A DNA stretch of 12,782 bases from CAZGYE01 sp964530165 (GCA_964530165.1 CAZGYE010000167.1:1-12782), one strand, 5' to 3'; shown: positions 6,193 to 12,782, counted from the stretch's first letter. Notes: a model not told the origin generated them from the sequence alone. Translations and numbers: made by a program.

Positions 6193-7813
6193 ATTTGCGC
6201 ACGGTCTCGGCGACGCCATTCAATTGACGATCGTTCTCCGGCACTTGCAGAAGTACCGATCGGATTGGAACGTCGATGTGTTTTGCCTGCACGGAAAACA
6301 CTCGGCGTTGGCCGGCTTCTGCCGGCGGGCGTACCATGATCGGGAGCCGCGACCTGAAGAAGGCGAATACGATCACATCTTCGATCTCGGCTGGTGGGAG
6401 AACTATTCGCCGTTCGCAAACTCCCCGAGCACAAAACCGTCAAACTGCCTGCGAGACGTGTTTGACCTCCAGCCCGACCCCGCATTGTTCGAGTACAGCA
6501 TCGAAATCGGCGAGGCCGCAACGAATCGCGCAGAGGAATACCTAAAGTCAATCTGCGGACTTCGCCGCAACGTTCGCCCATTGCCCGTTGTGATCCTGCA
6601 CTATGAGGGCAACACGGCGGCGGAGAAGAAAAACCTCACGCACGATCAAGCCAATCAGATTTGCCATTGGGCGGTTGCCGAGGGATTCGTCCCGGTCATC
6701 CTGGACTGGGACCGACGGTCTCCGTTGATCGACCAGAAGACGGTTTTCTGCCCGACGGCGGAGAGGGAGGACCTTTGGGGCGGATTCGGCAGCGGCGACG
6801 CGGAAATGATCGCCGCATTGATCGAACACAGCTCGCTGATGATCGGCGTCGATTCCGGCCCGCTGCACGTCGCCGGGGCGACCGGCACGCCCACGATTGG
6901 CGTTTGGCTCAAACATCATCCGATGCAATACTTCGACCTCTGTCGGAACGTTACACACGTCATTCCCGGCAATTGGCCCGATATGCGACCCTGCGGCGAG
7001 CAGCCGGCGCGGGAGTTTTTTGAAAACAACTACCGCTTCACAGCCTACCCGGAGCACGGGCTTGTGGCATCCGTGCTCGGTGCGGCGTGCGAGTTGCTCG
7101 GCCGGGACAAGAGCAGCGCCGAGAGATTCTCGAAACGGATTGCAATGCTCGGTCTCACGGCGACCGGCTACGGCAAACGATATTACGAGGAGCACAAGGC
7201 AGCCGGGCTGGATTATCTCGCGTTTGGACAGTGGCAACAGAGTTACGCCGGTTGGCTTGTCGAGTCGCTTGATCTCACGGGCAAATCGATTCTGGACGTC
7301 GGCTGCGCGTGCGGTGCAATCACTCGCGGCCTCAAGGATGCCGGGACCACAGTTCTCGGCGTCGATGTCAACGAATACATGATTCAACTCGGCCGGCGTC
7401 AATGGCCCGATATGGCCGACCGGCTCCACGTCTGCGATGCCGTAAACCTCCACCTTCTGGACGCCGGCACATTTGACTGGGTTCACACGACACAAGTAGC
7501 CGAGCATTGGAAGCCGGAATTGGTGCCACTCATTCTGCGCGAGCTGGCGCGCGTGACGAAGCCGGGCGGCTTGATGTTCTGTGCCCTGGACACCGCCGAG
7601 CTACTCGATGAACACGCCCGCCCGATGGCGGAAGAGGACCCGTCGCACGTCTGTATCCGTACGATGTCTTGGTGGTCCGATCAGCTACGCGCCGCCGGTT
7701 GGCGGGTGCGCAGCGATGACTTCCTCGAACGTCTGGAATCGCACCCGGAAAGTTTTTTAAGACGGTACAAGTGGCCTTGGTTTATCGCACAGAAAGTGGA
7801 GGCGCTCGCATGA
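6176..7813 (+). CDS. GT9 glycosyltransferase - SAM methyltransferase fusion
   Basis: Encodes 545 residues from ATG 6176, preceded by a G-rich ribosome-binding site; an in-frame ATG at 6158 would add six residues (MTGWGG) but the GT9-like opening MNVLIKFAHGLGDAIQ favours 6176. Residues 1 to about 310 are a GT9 domain with GLGDA near the start and the canonical motif Asp226-Ser-Gly-Pro-Leu-His231. After a linker, residues about 345-545 are a class I methyltransferase: motif I is ILDVGCACG (Asp374 to Gly380), then GVDVN, HTTQVAEHW, and LARVTKPGGLMFCALD. A single chain could transfer a sugar and methylate it or a neighbouring group. It overlaps the previous gene by 17 bases and the next by 4, indicating coupled translation. 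No frameshift lies between the domains, so the fusion appears genuine. Confidence 0.85.
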   Translation: MNVLIKFAHGLGDAIQLTIVLRHLQKYRSDWNVDVFCLHGKHSALAGFCRRAYHDREPRPEEGEYDHIFDLGWWENYSPFANSPSTKPSNCLRDVFDLQPDPALFEYSIEIGEAATNRAEEYLKSICGLRRNVRPLPVVILHYEGNTAAEKKNLTHDQANQICHWAVAEGFVPVILDWDRRSPLIDQKTVFCPTAEREDLWGGFGSGDAEMIAALIEHSSLMIGVDSGPLHVAGATGTPTIGVWLKHHPMQYFDLCRNVTHVIPGNWPDMRPCGEQPAREFFENNYRFTAYPEHGLVASVLGAACELLGRDKSSAERFSKRIAMLGLTATGYGKRYYEEHKAAGLDYLAFGQWQQSYAGWLVESLDLTGKSILDVGCACGAITRGLKDAGTTVLGVDVNEYMIQLGRRQWPDMADRLHVCDAVNLHLLDAGTFDWVHTTQVAEHWKPELVPLILRELARVTKPGGLMFCALDTAELLDEHARPMAEEDPSHVCIRTMSWWSDQLRAAGWRVRSDDFLERLESHPESFLRRYKWPWFIAQKVEALA

Positions 7814-8400
7814 GTGCGTCAGAAGATTATCGTCCAACACAACAACACGATCTCGCCGAGCCGTCGGCCCTGAAACAGCGATTCGATGCCGTTTTCCACA
7901 CGGCGTCCGACATCAACGAACACCTACTGCGGTTGTATCAACTGGCCGGCCAGTGCAAGCACGTTACCGAGTTCGGCACACGAGAAGGCAATTCGACCGT
8001 GGCGTTTCTGTTCGCACAGCCGGAAACGCTCGTTTGCTACGATACCGATCACAAGGAATGGGTTACCGAGTTGCTGAGAACTCTCGCGGGTCAAACCGCG
8101 ATTGAGTTCAATCATTCCGATGTGTTACACGTAGAGATCGCGCCGACGGACCTGCTGTTTATCGACACTCAGCACACCTACGCGCAGCTTTCGCAGGAGC
8201 TTGCACTCCACGCCGACAAGTCGCGCCACTGGATCGTACTACACGATACCACAACATTCGGGCAGACGGGCGAGGACGGCGGCAAGGGGTTGTGGCCGGC
8301 AGTGCAGGAATTTCTGGCCGCACAACCACAATGGAAGCTCGCGGAACGCCACGAGAACAATAACGGGTTGACCGTGCTGGAACGGGACAATGGCGGGTAA
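7810..8400 (+). CDS. SAM-dependent methyltransferase-like protein
   Basis: Encodes 196 residues from ATG 7810, which overlaps the previous stop (ATGA) and has GTGGAGG at 7796-7802 seven bases upstream; a longer frame from 7771 lacks such a site. Motif I is EFGTREGNST (residues 54-63), followed by VCYDTD as the acidic second strand, DLLFIDTQHTY, and VLHDTTTFGQ with a Gly-rich loop (GEDGGKG). This pattern resembles the Methyltransf_24 / cephalosporin-hydroxylase-like group, which often modifies sugars in surface glycan clusters. The substrate is not visible from sequence; position suggests a sugar in the same pathway. It overlaps the next gene by 11 bases. Confidence 0.75.
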   Translation: MSASEDYRPTQQHDLAEPSALKQRFDAVFHTASDINEHLLRLYQLAGQCKHVTEFGTREGNSTVAFLFAQPETLVCYDTDHKEWVTELLRTLAGQTAIEFNHSDVLHVEIAPTDLLFIDTQHTYAQLSQELALHADKSRHWIVLHDTTTFGQTGEDGGKGLWPAVQEFLAAQPQWKLAERHENNNGLTVLERDNGG

Positions 8401-8953
8401 AATCATCATCACAGGAACCGGCCGGGCCGGTACGTCATTCCTAATGCGACTGCTGACCCGTCTCGGCTGTGATACAGGGTTCAGCGCCGAGCACGACGGG
8501 TGGAACCCAACTATCCGCGCCGGCTGCGAGTACACTTGGCCGAACACAAACGCCGCCCCAACCCCCGAATGGTTGGCGCGGGCGCCGCGCATCTTAAAGA
8601 CGCCATTCTGGTGTTATCACATCGGCGCAGCGATCAACGCCGGGCTTGCCATTGATCACGTGATCATCCCGATACGTGACCTCGGCGAAGTGGCCAGTAG
8701 CCGGTTGAGCACAAACCTTGCATGGAGGGCATCGTGTGACGAAGAGCAAAAACGACAACTCGCCGAGGCACTGGGGTGCTTGATTGAGGCGGTTGTAACG
8801 CACCAATTGGCGCATACGTTTTTGCGTTATCCAGATCACATTCGTTCCGCGGGCTATTGCTACGACAAATTGGCCGCCTGCATCCCGGAGGTAGTGCGCG
8901 TGCCGGTCGAGGAATTCAATCGTGTCCATTTGAGATTGAGTAATCTTGAATGA
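8390..8953 (+). CDS. Sulfotransferase-like P-loop protein
   Basis: Encodes 187 residues from ATG 8390, with a GGAACGGGA purine run just upstream, and overlaps the previous gene by 11 bases. The N-terminus has TGTGRAGTSFL (residues 8-18), matching the 5'-phosphosulfate-binding loop of sulfotransferases. RILKTP (67-72) and IPIRDLGEVASSRL (Arg96, Ser103/Ser104) match the later K-x-P and 3'-phosphate-binding (R...S) elements. Sulfotransferases move sulfate from PAPS to a hydroxyl or amine, often on glycans. At 187 residues it is shorter than many family members, so substrate-binding elements may be reduced. A kinase-like P-loop protein is the main alternative. Its location within the cassette suggests glycan sulfation. 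Confidence 0.7.
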   Translation: MAGKIIITGTGRAGTSFLMRLLTRLGCDTGFSAEHDGWNPTIRAGCEYTWPNTNAAPTPEWLARAPRILKTPFWCYHIGAAINAGLAIDHVIIPIRDLGEVASSRLSTNLAWRASCDEEQKRQLAEALGCLIEAVVTHQLAHTFLRYPDHIRSAGYCYDKLAACIPEVVRVPVEEFNRVHLRLSNLE

Positions 8954-9507
8954 AAATGTTTGAACAACTCGCCAACGCATGGATCGACGCCGGCGGCGAG
9001 ATGGCCTGGGCGATTTCACCCGGTTGCTGGCGGGAGATCGAGAAACACCTGACGCCCGGCTGCTATACATTCGAGTGCGGCAGCGGTCTTTCGACGTGGC
9101 TGTTCGCTCATTCTGAGGGAGTCTACCACACGGCGGTCGAACACGACCGGCTCTATTTCGACCGCGTTTGCACTGAGATTCCCCGACTCGGCAAGGAGCG
9201 TAATCCATTGCTGAGCTGCGAGTTGTACCTGCGCCCGCTGACGGGCACACCGCCCTGGTACGCATTCCTTCCTGCCGGCCCGTTCGATATCGTTCTGATC
9301 GACGGTCCGCCGGGCGGCGGTCGGACGGGAATTCTGCCGCATCTTGATTCCCTGATCGACCGTGACACGATTGTGATTATCGACGATACTCAGCGCCCCG
9401 CGAACCGCCGGTTGATCGAAACGATCACCAGGGAATATCCCCAGCATTTCGATGAATCGCGTTTCCTGGACAATCGACGCCACTTCTCAATTCTCACGCC
9501 TGTATAG
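8950..9507 (+). CDS. Class I SAM-methyltransferase-like protein
   Basis: Encodes 185 residues. ATG 8950 overlaps the previous stop (ATGA); a second in-frame ATG at 8956 is possible, and no strong ribosome-binding site is seen, so coupling is likely. Motif I is FECGSGLSTWLFA (residues 41-53), followed by AVEHD (62-66), then FDIVLIDGPPGGGRTG and TIVIIDDTQRPANR. The Gly-rich loop, acidic second strand and DG/DD strand ends fit a Rossmann-fold methyltransferase. The acceptor is unknown. It is the last gene of the overlapping cassette; a short gap separates it from the tail-like genes downstream. Confidence 0.7.
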   Translation: MKMFEQLANAWIDAGGEMAWAISPGCWREIEKHLTPGCYTFECGSGLSTWLFAHSEGVYHTAVEHDRLYFDRVCTEIPRLGKERNPLLSCELYLRPLTGTPPWYAFLPAGPFDIVLIDGPPGGGRTGILPHLDSLIDRDTIVIIDDTQRPANRRLIETITREYPQHFDESRFLDNRRHFSILTPV

Positions 9508-9530
9508 TTCCTTATCACGAGCCGCTCACA

Positions 9531-9869
9531 ATGTCAGATTTCCCCAAGCGCAGCATCCTCAAACAAGTCGGCACCTGGTTGGTCAATAACGATAACGAGC
9601 TGGTCATCAAGGGGCTGCGCGAAGGCGCGACCGGCACGACCGTCAATGATGCGGCCCTGACGTTCAGCGTCTACGACGCCACGGAAGACCCGCTGACCGG
9701 CGGTCAAAGTATCTCGATGCCCTACGTCTCCGGCTCAAACGGAAACTATCGCGGCATTCTGCCCGGCACCGTCGGCTTGACGGCGACGACCGAGTATCGC
9801 GTCGTCGTTACGGGATCGAATTACAATTTTGAGAGGCAAGGCTTGATCCAAGCGACTGTAGGAACCTAG
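9531..9869 (+). CDS. Small beta-rich protein, possible tail/baseplate accessory
   Basis: Encodes 112 residues from ATG 9531, in a 23-base gap after the cassette. The sequence alternates strands and turns (LTFSVYDATEDPLTGG, SMPYVSGSNGNYRGILPG, TTEYRVVVTGSNYNFE), as in small Ig-like or virion accessory proteins. No signal peptide, Cys or catalytic motif is present. Its stop lies 4 bases before the TTG start of the lectin-like fibre gene, so the two are probably co-expressed and may be structural partners. No named family is claimed. Confidence 0.75.
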   Translation: MSDFPKRSILKQVGTWLVNNDNELVIKGLREGATGTTVNDAALTFSVYDATEDPLTGGQSISMPYVSGSNGNYRGILPGTVGLTATTEYRVVVTGSNYNFERQGLIQATVGT

Positions 9870-9873
9870 ACGG

Positions 9874-10860
9874 TTGGCCGACCCCGCAGACAATTTCGAC
9901 GATTTCTACGCTGGCCCGCGACTCATCATCAGCGGGATGACGGCTGGTCCGCGCTTGGACGCACAACTGTTCGCCGGAACGACGCTGCAAGCATCAAGTT
10001 CCGCCAGCGCCTCATCACCATCGTCGTCGCCGTCGAGCAGCGGTTCGCCGTTGGTTAGTTCGTCATCGGGTTCGAGCGTCAGCTCACCATCGAGCAGCGG
10101 TTCACCGTCATCAGCGTCGAGCAGCTCAGGCGGCGTCTGGAACCCGGCCGATTATGGCACACCGATTTGGTGGATGGACGCGGCGCAGGGCGTGGAGAAG
10201 TCGGCGGGTGTTCCGGCGGTGGACGGGGACGCCGTGCTGAACTGGTTGGATCAGTCGGCAAGCGGCATGGATTTCTCCCAGGCGACCTCAACCGACAAAC
10301 CGCATTTGTGGGCAACGGCATTCAACGGCAAGCCGACGTTGAGATTCGACGGTATCAGCGATCGCCTTACTGCTGGCGGGAACATTGGCAATTTTACGGC
10401 CGTGACTCTGGCATACGTCGTCAAACTCAACGCGACTAGCAGCGGCATTAACTCACAGTACCTTCACGCCTATGCTAATTCTGCTGGAACTCGGCACTTC
10501 GGTCTGTGGGAGACCAATGACGGAGACTATCGCTTTGAACTCTGGGCCCCCTTTGCTTCCGTGGTTAGTGTATCGCCTATCTCCGCGCTGTTGCGGACGG
10601 TCATCTTGGTCACTGCAATAGAAAATGGCGACCTAATTATTACATTCGACAACGGGCAAGAAAGTCTCTCGCAAACATCGTCTGGGCTTTCTACGTTTAT
10701 TGGACAGTCCGGGATCTCGGTCGTCCTCGGAGAGAGCTACGATCAGACGAGGCCGGCGAACGTGGACATTGCCGAAATCGTTGCTTGGGGCAGCGTGCTG
10801 TCGTCGGCGGATCAATCGACCGTGATAGCAACCCTCAAGGCCAAATACGGGATCACCTAA
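9874..10860 (+). CDS. Fibre-like protein: short head, Ser-rich linker, LamG/ConA-like lectin domain
   Basis: Encodes 328 residues. The start is TTG 9874, with GTAGGAAC at 9858-9865 as the likely ribosome-binding site; no better in-frame ATG precedes the head. Residues 1-40 form a short head (DFYAGPRLIISGMTAGPRL). Residues 41-85 are a 45-residue linker with 31 Ser. Residues about 90-328 look like a LamG/concanavalin-type beta-sandwich: WWMDAAQGV, VLNWLDQSASG, NGKPTLRFDGISDRL and a C-terminal IAEIVAWGSVLSSADQ helix. Such domains often bind carbohydrate. There is no signal peptide. The architecture suggests a receptor-binding fibre or adhesin. The linker resembles that of the fibre-like gene upstream of the cassette, although the other domains do not. 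Confidence 0.8.
   Translation: MADPADNFDDFYAGPRLIISGMTAGPRLDAQLFAGTTLQASSSASASSPSSSPSSSGSPLVSSSSGSSVSSPSSSGSPSSASSSSGGVWNPADYGTPIWWMDAAQGVEKSAGVPAVDGDAVLNWLDQSASGMDFSQATSTDKPHLWATAFNGKPTLRFDGISDRLTAGGNIGNFTAVTLAYVVKLNATSSGINSQYLHAYANSAGTRHFGLWETNDGDYRFELWAPFASVVSVSPISALLRTVILVTAIENGDLIITFDNGQESLSQTSSGLSTFIGQSGISVVLGESYDQTRPANVDIAEIVAWGSVLSSADQSTVIATLKAKYGIT
9994..10128 (+). repeat. Ser-rich linker tract in the lectin-like fibre gene
   Basis: A 45-codon tract, 31 of them Ser, with Pro, Gly, Ala and Val. Its start (9993-10029) matches 2421-2457 of the other fibre gene at 30 of 37 bases, and both encode SSSASxSSPSSS. This suggests shared ancestry or exchange of linkers between fibre genes. Confidence 0.85.
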
Positions 10861-10949
10861 TGAACTAACGAACGATTCAACTAGTCCGGCGGCGCATTTC
10901 AGGTTACAACAATCGTTGAACGCGCATTGATCTAAGAAATGGAATTCAG

Positions 10950-11885
10950 ATGGGCGTATGGAACTTTTTCCGCCGCACGCTGCTACGGCGACCGCCACGG
11001 AAGCGCATCGTTCTCAACGCGAACGAGCACGGATTCGGCGATGCGGTCTTTACCGCCTGGATTGCCGAAGGGTCCAAAGGCGGCGACGTTGAACTCGTCC
11101 ACTACGCGACCGGCGAGAAGAGGCGATTGCTAGAGATGCTGGGGCAGGTCATCGTCGATGAACTTCCCAAGGATCATAAAACGACCTATGCGGCGTACTC
11201 GTTCGAGATTAACCGCGAGAAGGGCGAGATTCCGCGCATGCTCTCCCGCGCCCGGCATCTCGGCATCCTGTCGGAACCGAAGCGGCCGGCGGTCACGATT
11301 TCCGAAGGCGCAACCAAGTGGGCAAACGACATCGGCGATGCGATGCGCAAAGGTTCTCAAAAGAAGTTCGTCGCACTCTGGCCGGGGACGGTTTACACGT
11401 CCCGCGAATGGCCGGCGGCGCACTGGGTTGATCTGACATGGAACCTGTCGAAGCTGGGCTACGGCGTGCAGATGATGATCGGTGAGAAATCGCCGGACAA
11501 CACTAAGGATACCCTGTCGGACAAATCAAAACGTTTCGTTAACGTCCCTAGCTTTCAGTTCGGCCAGTCGTGGGATAATCACGCCGCGCTGATGCGTGCG
11601 GCCGACCTGAACGTTGCCGTATCGTCCGGGCCGGCTACGGTCTGCGGGACGCTGGATGAACCGTGTCTCGTCTTGGAAGGCCCGACAAAGGATACACTTT
11701 GGGCGCAGATGCCGTCGATCGAAACCATGCGCGTTTCCAAGGATGTCATCCCCTGCGCGGCTTGCCACTTCGTGCAGAGCGACGGATTCCGCGCCGCCTG
11801 CGATCAAGGATGCCAAGCGCTGATGCGACTGTTACCGGAAGACGTTCTGGACCGCATTGTCGAGAAGGTGAAGGAACTCAATTGA
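10950..11885 (+). CDS. Divergent GT9-like glycosyltransferase with basic leader and C-terminal CxxC...CxxxC cluster
   Basis: Encodes 311 residues from ATG 10950, after an 89-base gap with no strong ribosome-binding site. It has a short basic, aromatic leader (WNFFRRTLLRRPPRKR) before the first strand (IVLNANEHGFGDAVFTAW), which the next gene lacks. The core follows GT9: FVALWPGT, then REWPAAHWVDL, then AVSSGPATVCGTL, VLEGPTKDTLW. The motif around residues 225-230 is S-S-G-P-A-T, so the usual Asp and His are replaced. The C-terminus has Cys269, Cys272, Cys284 and Cys288 (CAAC...CDQGC), a likely metal-binding cluster. It probably transfers or binds a sugar-nucleotide; activity is uncertain because of the changed motif. 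The stop overlaps the next gene's TTG. Confidence 0.8.
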   Translation: MGVWNFFRRTLLRRPPRKRIVLNANEHGFGDAVFTAWIAEGSKGGDVELVHYATGEKRRLLEMLGQVIVDELPKDHKTTYAAYSFEINREKGEIPRMLSRARHLGILSEPKRPAVTISEGATKWANDIGDAMRKGSQKKFVALWPGTVYTSREWPAAHWVDLTWNLSKLGYGVQMMIGEKSPDNTKDTLSDKSKRFVNVPSFQFGQSWDNHAALMRAADLNVAVSSGPATVCGTLDEPCLVLEGPTKDTLWAQMPSIETMRVSKDVIPCAACHFVQSDGFRAACDQGCQALMRLLPEDVLDRIVEKVKELN

Positions 11886-12782
11886 CCCAACAGCACACCA
11901 TCACTCTCAACGCGGACGCCCACGGCTACGGCGATGCCTGTTGCACGGCGTGGATCGCCGAGGGTTCGCGCAACGCACCGGTGCGGCTGGTCCACCACGC
12001 AACCGGAAAGAAACGCGCGTTCCTCGAAATGCTGGGGCAGGAGGTTGTCGAGCTGGCCGACCCAGACATCGACGCGGTGACGACGTTCGACGCCTACGAG
12101 GTGGAAGTCCACGAACAACACGGGGAAATTCCGAGAGCGATTAGCCGCGGTCGGGAGTTGGGAATCACGAGCGAACCGAAGCGACCGACCGTTCAGATCG
12201 GGTCGAAGGCAGATGAGTTTGCAGCGGTCGTGTCAGGCGGAATGCGGCGACTGAGCCAGCAGAAGCGTTTCGTCGCTCTGTGGCCCCAGACGAGCTGGCG
12301 GAATCGTGACTGGCCGGTTGCCTACTGGATGGACCTAGCCGAGACGCTCAAGCGACGCGGGTACGGCTACCGGTTCTTTACCCACACTGATAGCGGACCG
12401 CCTTACGAGAAAGTAGACCTCAACAATCCGCAGAGGGCAAAAGAACTCCGCGAGTTGCGGTTCGCCCTGGGTATGAGCGAATGCTTTCTGGGCCTGAGCT
12501 GGGAGATTGAAGCGGCAATCATGCGCCGGTCCGATCTAGTCGTCACGCTCTCGTCAGGTCCCGCTTGGCTAGCCGGGACGCTGGACGCGCCAACGCTCGT
12601 AATCGAGGGTCCGACCAAAGACGCCGTCTGGTCGCTGATGCCGAGCGTGGAGACGGTCCGTGTCGGCCGTCAAGTCGTCTCATGCGCCGGTTGTAATTGG
12701 ACGCCCCCGTTTCGACCGGCGTGCGATCAGCAATGCCGGGCGCTGATGGCGTTGACGCCGGAGCGGGTATTCGGAAGAATCG
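11882..12782 (+). CDS. Second divergent GT9-like paralog (partial, runs off the window)
   Basis: A TTG at 11882 overlaps the previous stop (TTGA), and the frame stays open to the window end, giving 300 visible residues. It is a clear paralog of the upstream gene: LNADAHGYGDACCTAWIAEG parallels the same opening, followed by FVALWPQTSWRNRDWP and a C-terminal CAGC...CDQQC cluster (Cys268, 271, 281, 285). The donor-site motif reads S-S-G-P-A-W (residues 224-229). It has an insertion before the catalytic-like region (WEIEAAIMRRSDL) relative to nothing recognisable in classical GT9. Tandem duplication and divergence are evident. A later downstream start is possible, but the TTG is supported by overlap and by alignment to the upstream gene's first strand. 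The C-terminus is not visible. Confidence 0.75.
   Translation, partial: MTQQHTITLNADAHGYGDACCTAWIAEGSRNAPVRLVHHATGKKRAFLEMLGQEVVELADPDIDAVTTFDAYEVEVHEQHGEIPRAISRGRELGITSEPKRPTVQIGSKADEFAAVVSGGMRRLSQQKRFVALWPQTSWRNRDWPVAYWMDLAETLKRRGYGYRFFTHTDSGPPYEKVDLNNPQRAKELRELRFALGMSECFLGLSWEIEAAIMRRSDLVVTLSSGPAWLAGTLDAPTLVIEGPTKDAVWSLMPSVETVRVGRQVVSCAGCNWTPPFRPACDQQCRALMALTPERVFGRI

Larger units (their letters stand above)
1..12782 (+). mobile_element. Probable phage/prophage tail and glycan-modification region
   Basis: The whole window is a same-strand, tightly packed array. A tail-hub-like gene is followed by fibre-like genes with Ser-rich linkers, small Cys-rich accessory genes and sugar-modifying enzymes. 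This order (hub, then fibres, then accessory enzymes) is what one expects at the distal end of a tail module. No integrase, terminase, capsid, portal, lysis gene or attachment site is visible, so element boundaries and type are unknown. A domesticated tail-like particle or a chromosomal surface-glycan island next to a prophage remnant are alternatives. The phage-like reading is an inference from gene content. Confidence 0.4.

Noticed and set aside
6548..7507. 319-residue minus-strand frame opposite the GT9-methyltransferase fusion
   Set aside because: It lies wholly within a gene with clear catalytic motifs on the + strand and shows no recognisable domain.
7771..7809. Longer start for the methyltransferase-like gene at 7771
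   Set aside because: It would overlap the fusion gene by 43 bases without a ribosome-binding site, whereas ATG 7810 has GTGGAGG at ideal spacing and an ATGA overlap.
3180..10860. Diversity-generating retroelement acting on a fibre tip
   Set aside because: No reverse transcriptase is encoded in the window, and no template/variable repeat pair with adenine-specific differences was found by eye.
10861..10949. Terminator or promoter in the gap between the lectin-like fibre and the GT9 gene
   Set aside because: Only a 6-base inverted match (AACGAT/ATCGTT) with a long loop and no T-run; no convincing -10/-35 pair.

Overview
The window reads as part of a phage-like or prophage-like tail/host-interaction region, most plausibly from a planctomycete or one of its phages. 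That taxonomic call is an inference. It rests on a background GC near 60%, long Ser-rich linker tracts in two fibre-like proteins, a Cys-rich small protein, zinc-ribbon-like small proteins, and a run of glycosyltransferases of the ADP-heptosyltransferase (GT9) type beside tail genes. No integrase, capsid, terminase, attachment site, tRNA or rRNA gene is visible, so phage, prophage and domesticated tail element cannot be told apart here. All supported genes lie on the + strand and are densely packed; no gene-free stretch exceeds 300 bases.

Layout. (1) About 1-1777: the 3' end of an upstream gene and a 550-residue protein resembling a tail hub/baseplate protein. (2) 1774-3716: a fibre-like protein with a folded N-terminal half, a 203-codon Ser-rich tract and a small Cys-containing C-terminal module, then a 178-residue Cys-rich aromatic protein. 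(3) 3739-4516: two small accessory genes, one with Cys clusters of zinc-binding type, one unrecognised. (4) 4575-9507: six genes that overlap by 4-17 bases and look like one translationally coupled glycan-modification unit: a GT9-like protein, a GT-A-like protein, a GT9-methyltransferase fusion, a SAM-methyltransferase-like protein, a sulfotransferase-like protein and another SAM-methyltransferase-like protein. (5) 9531-10860: a small beta-rich tail-like protein and a second fibre-like protein carrying a shorter Ser-rich linker and a LamG/concanavalin-like lectin domain. (6) 10950 to the end: two tandem divergent GT9 paralogs with a C-terminal four-Cys cluster; the second starts with TTG and runs off the window.

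Working model (inference): fibre or adhesin-like proteins with Ser-rich linkers sit on both sides of a cassette able to transfer, methylate and sulfate sugars. The cassette may decorate those Ser tracts or other virion proteins, or it may remodel the host surface glycan. The sequence supports the architecture. It does not show which substrate is used.
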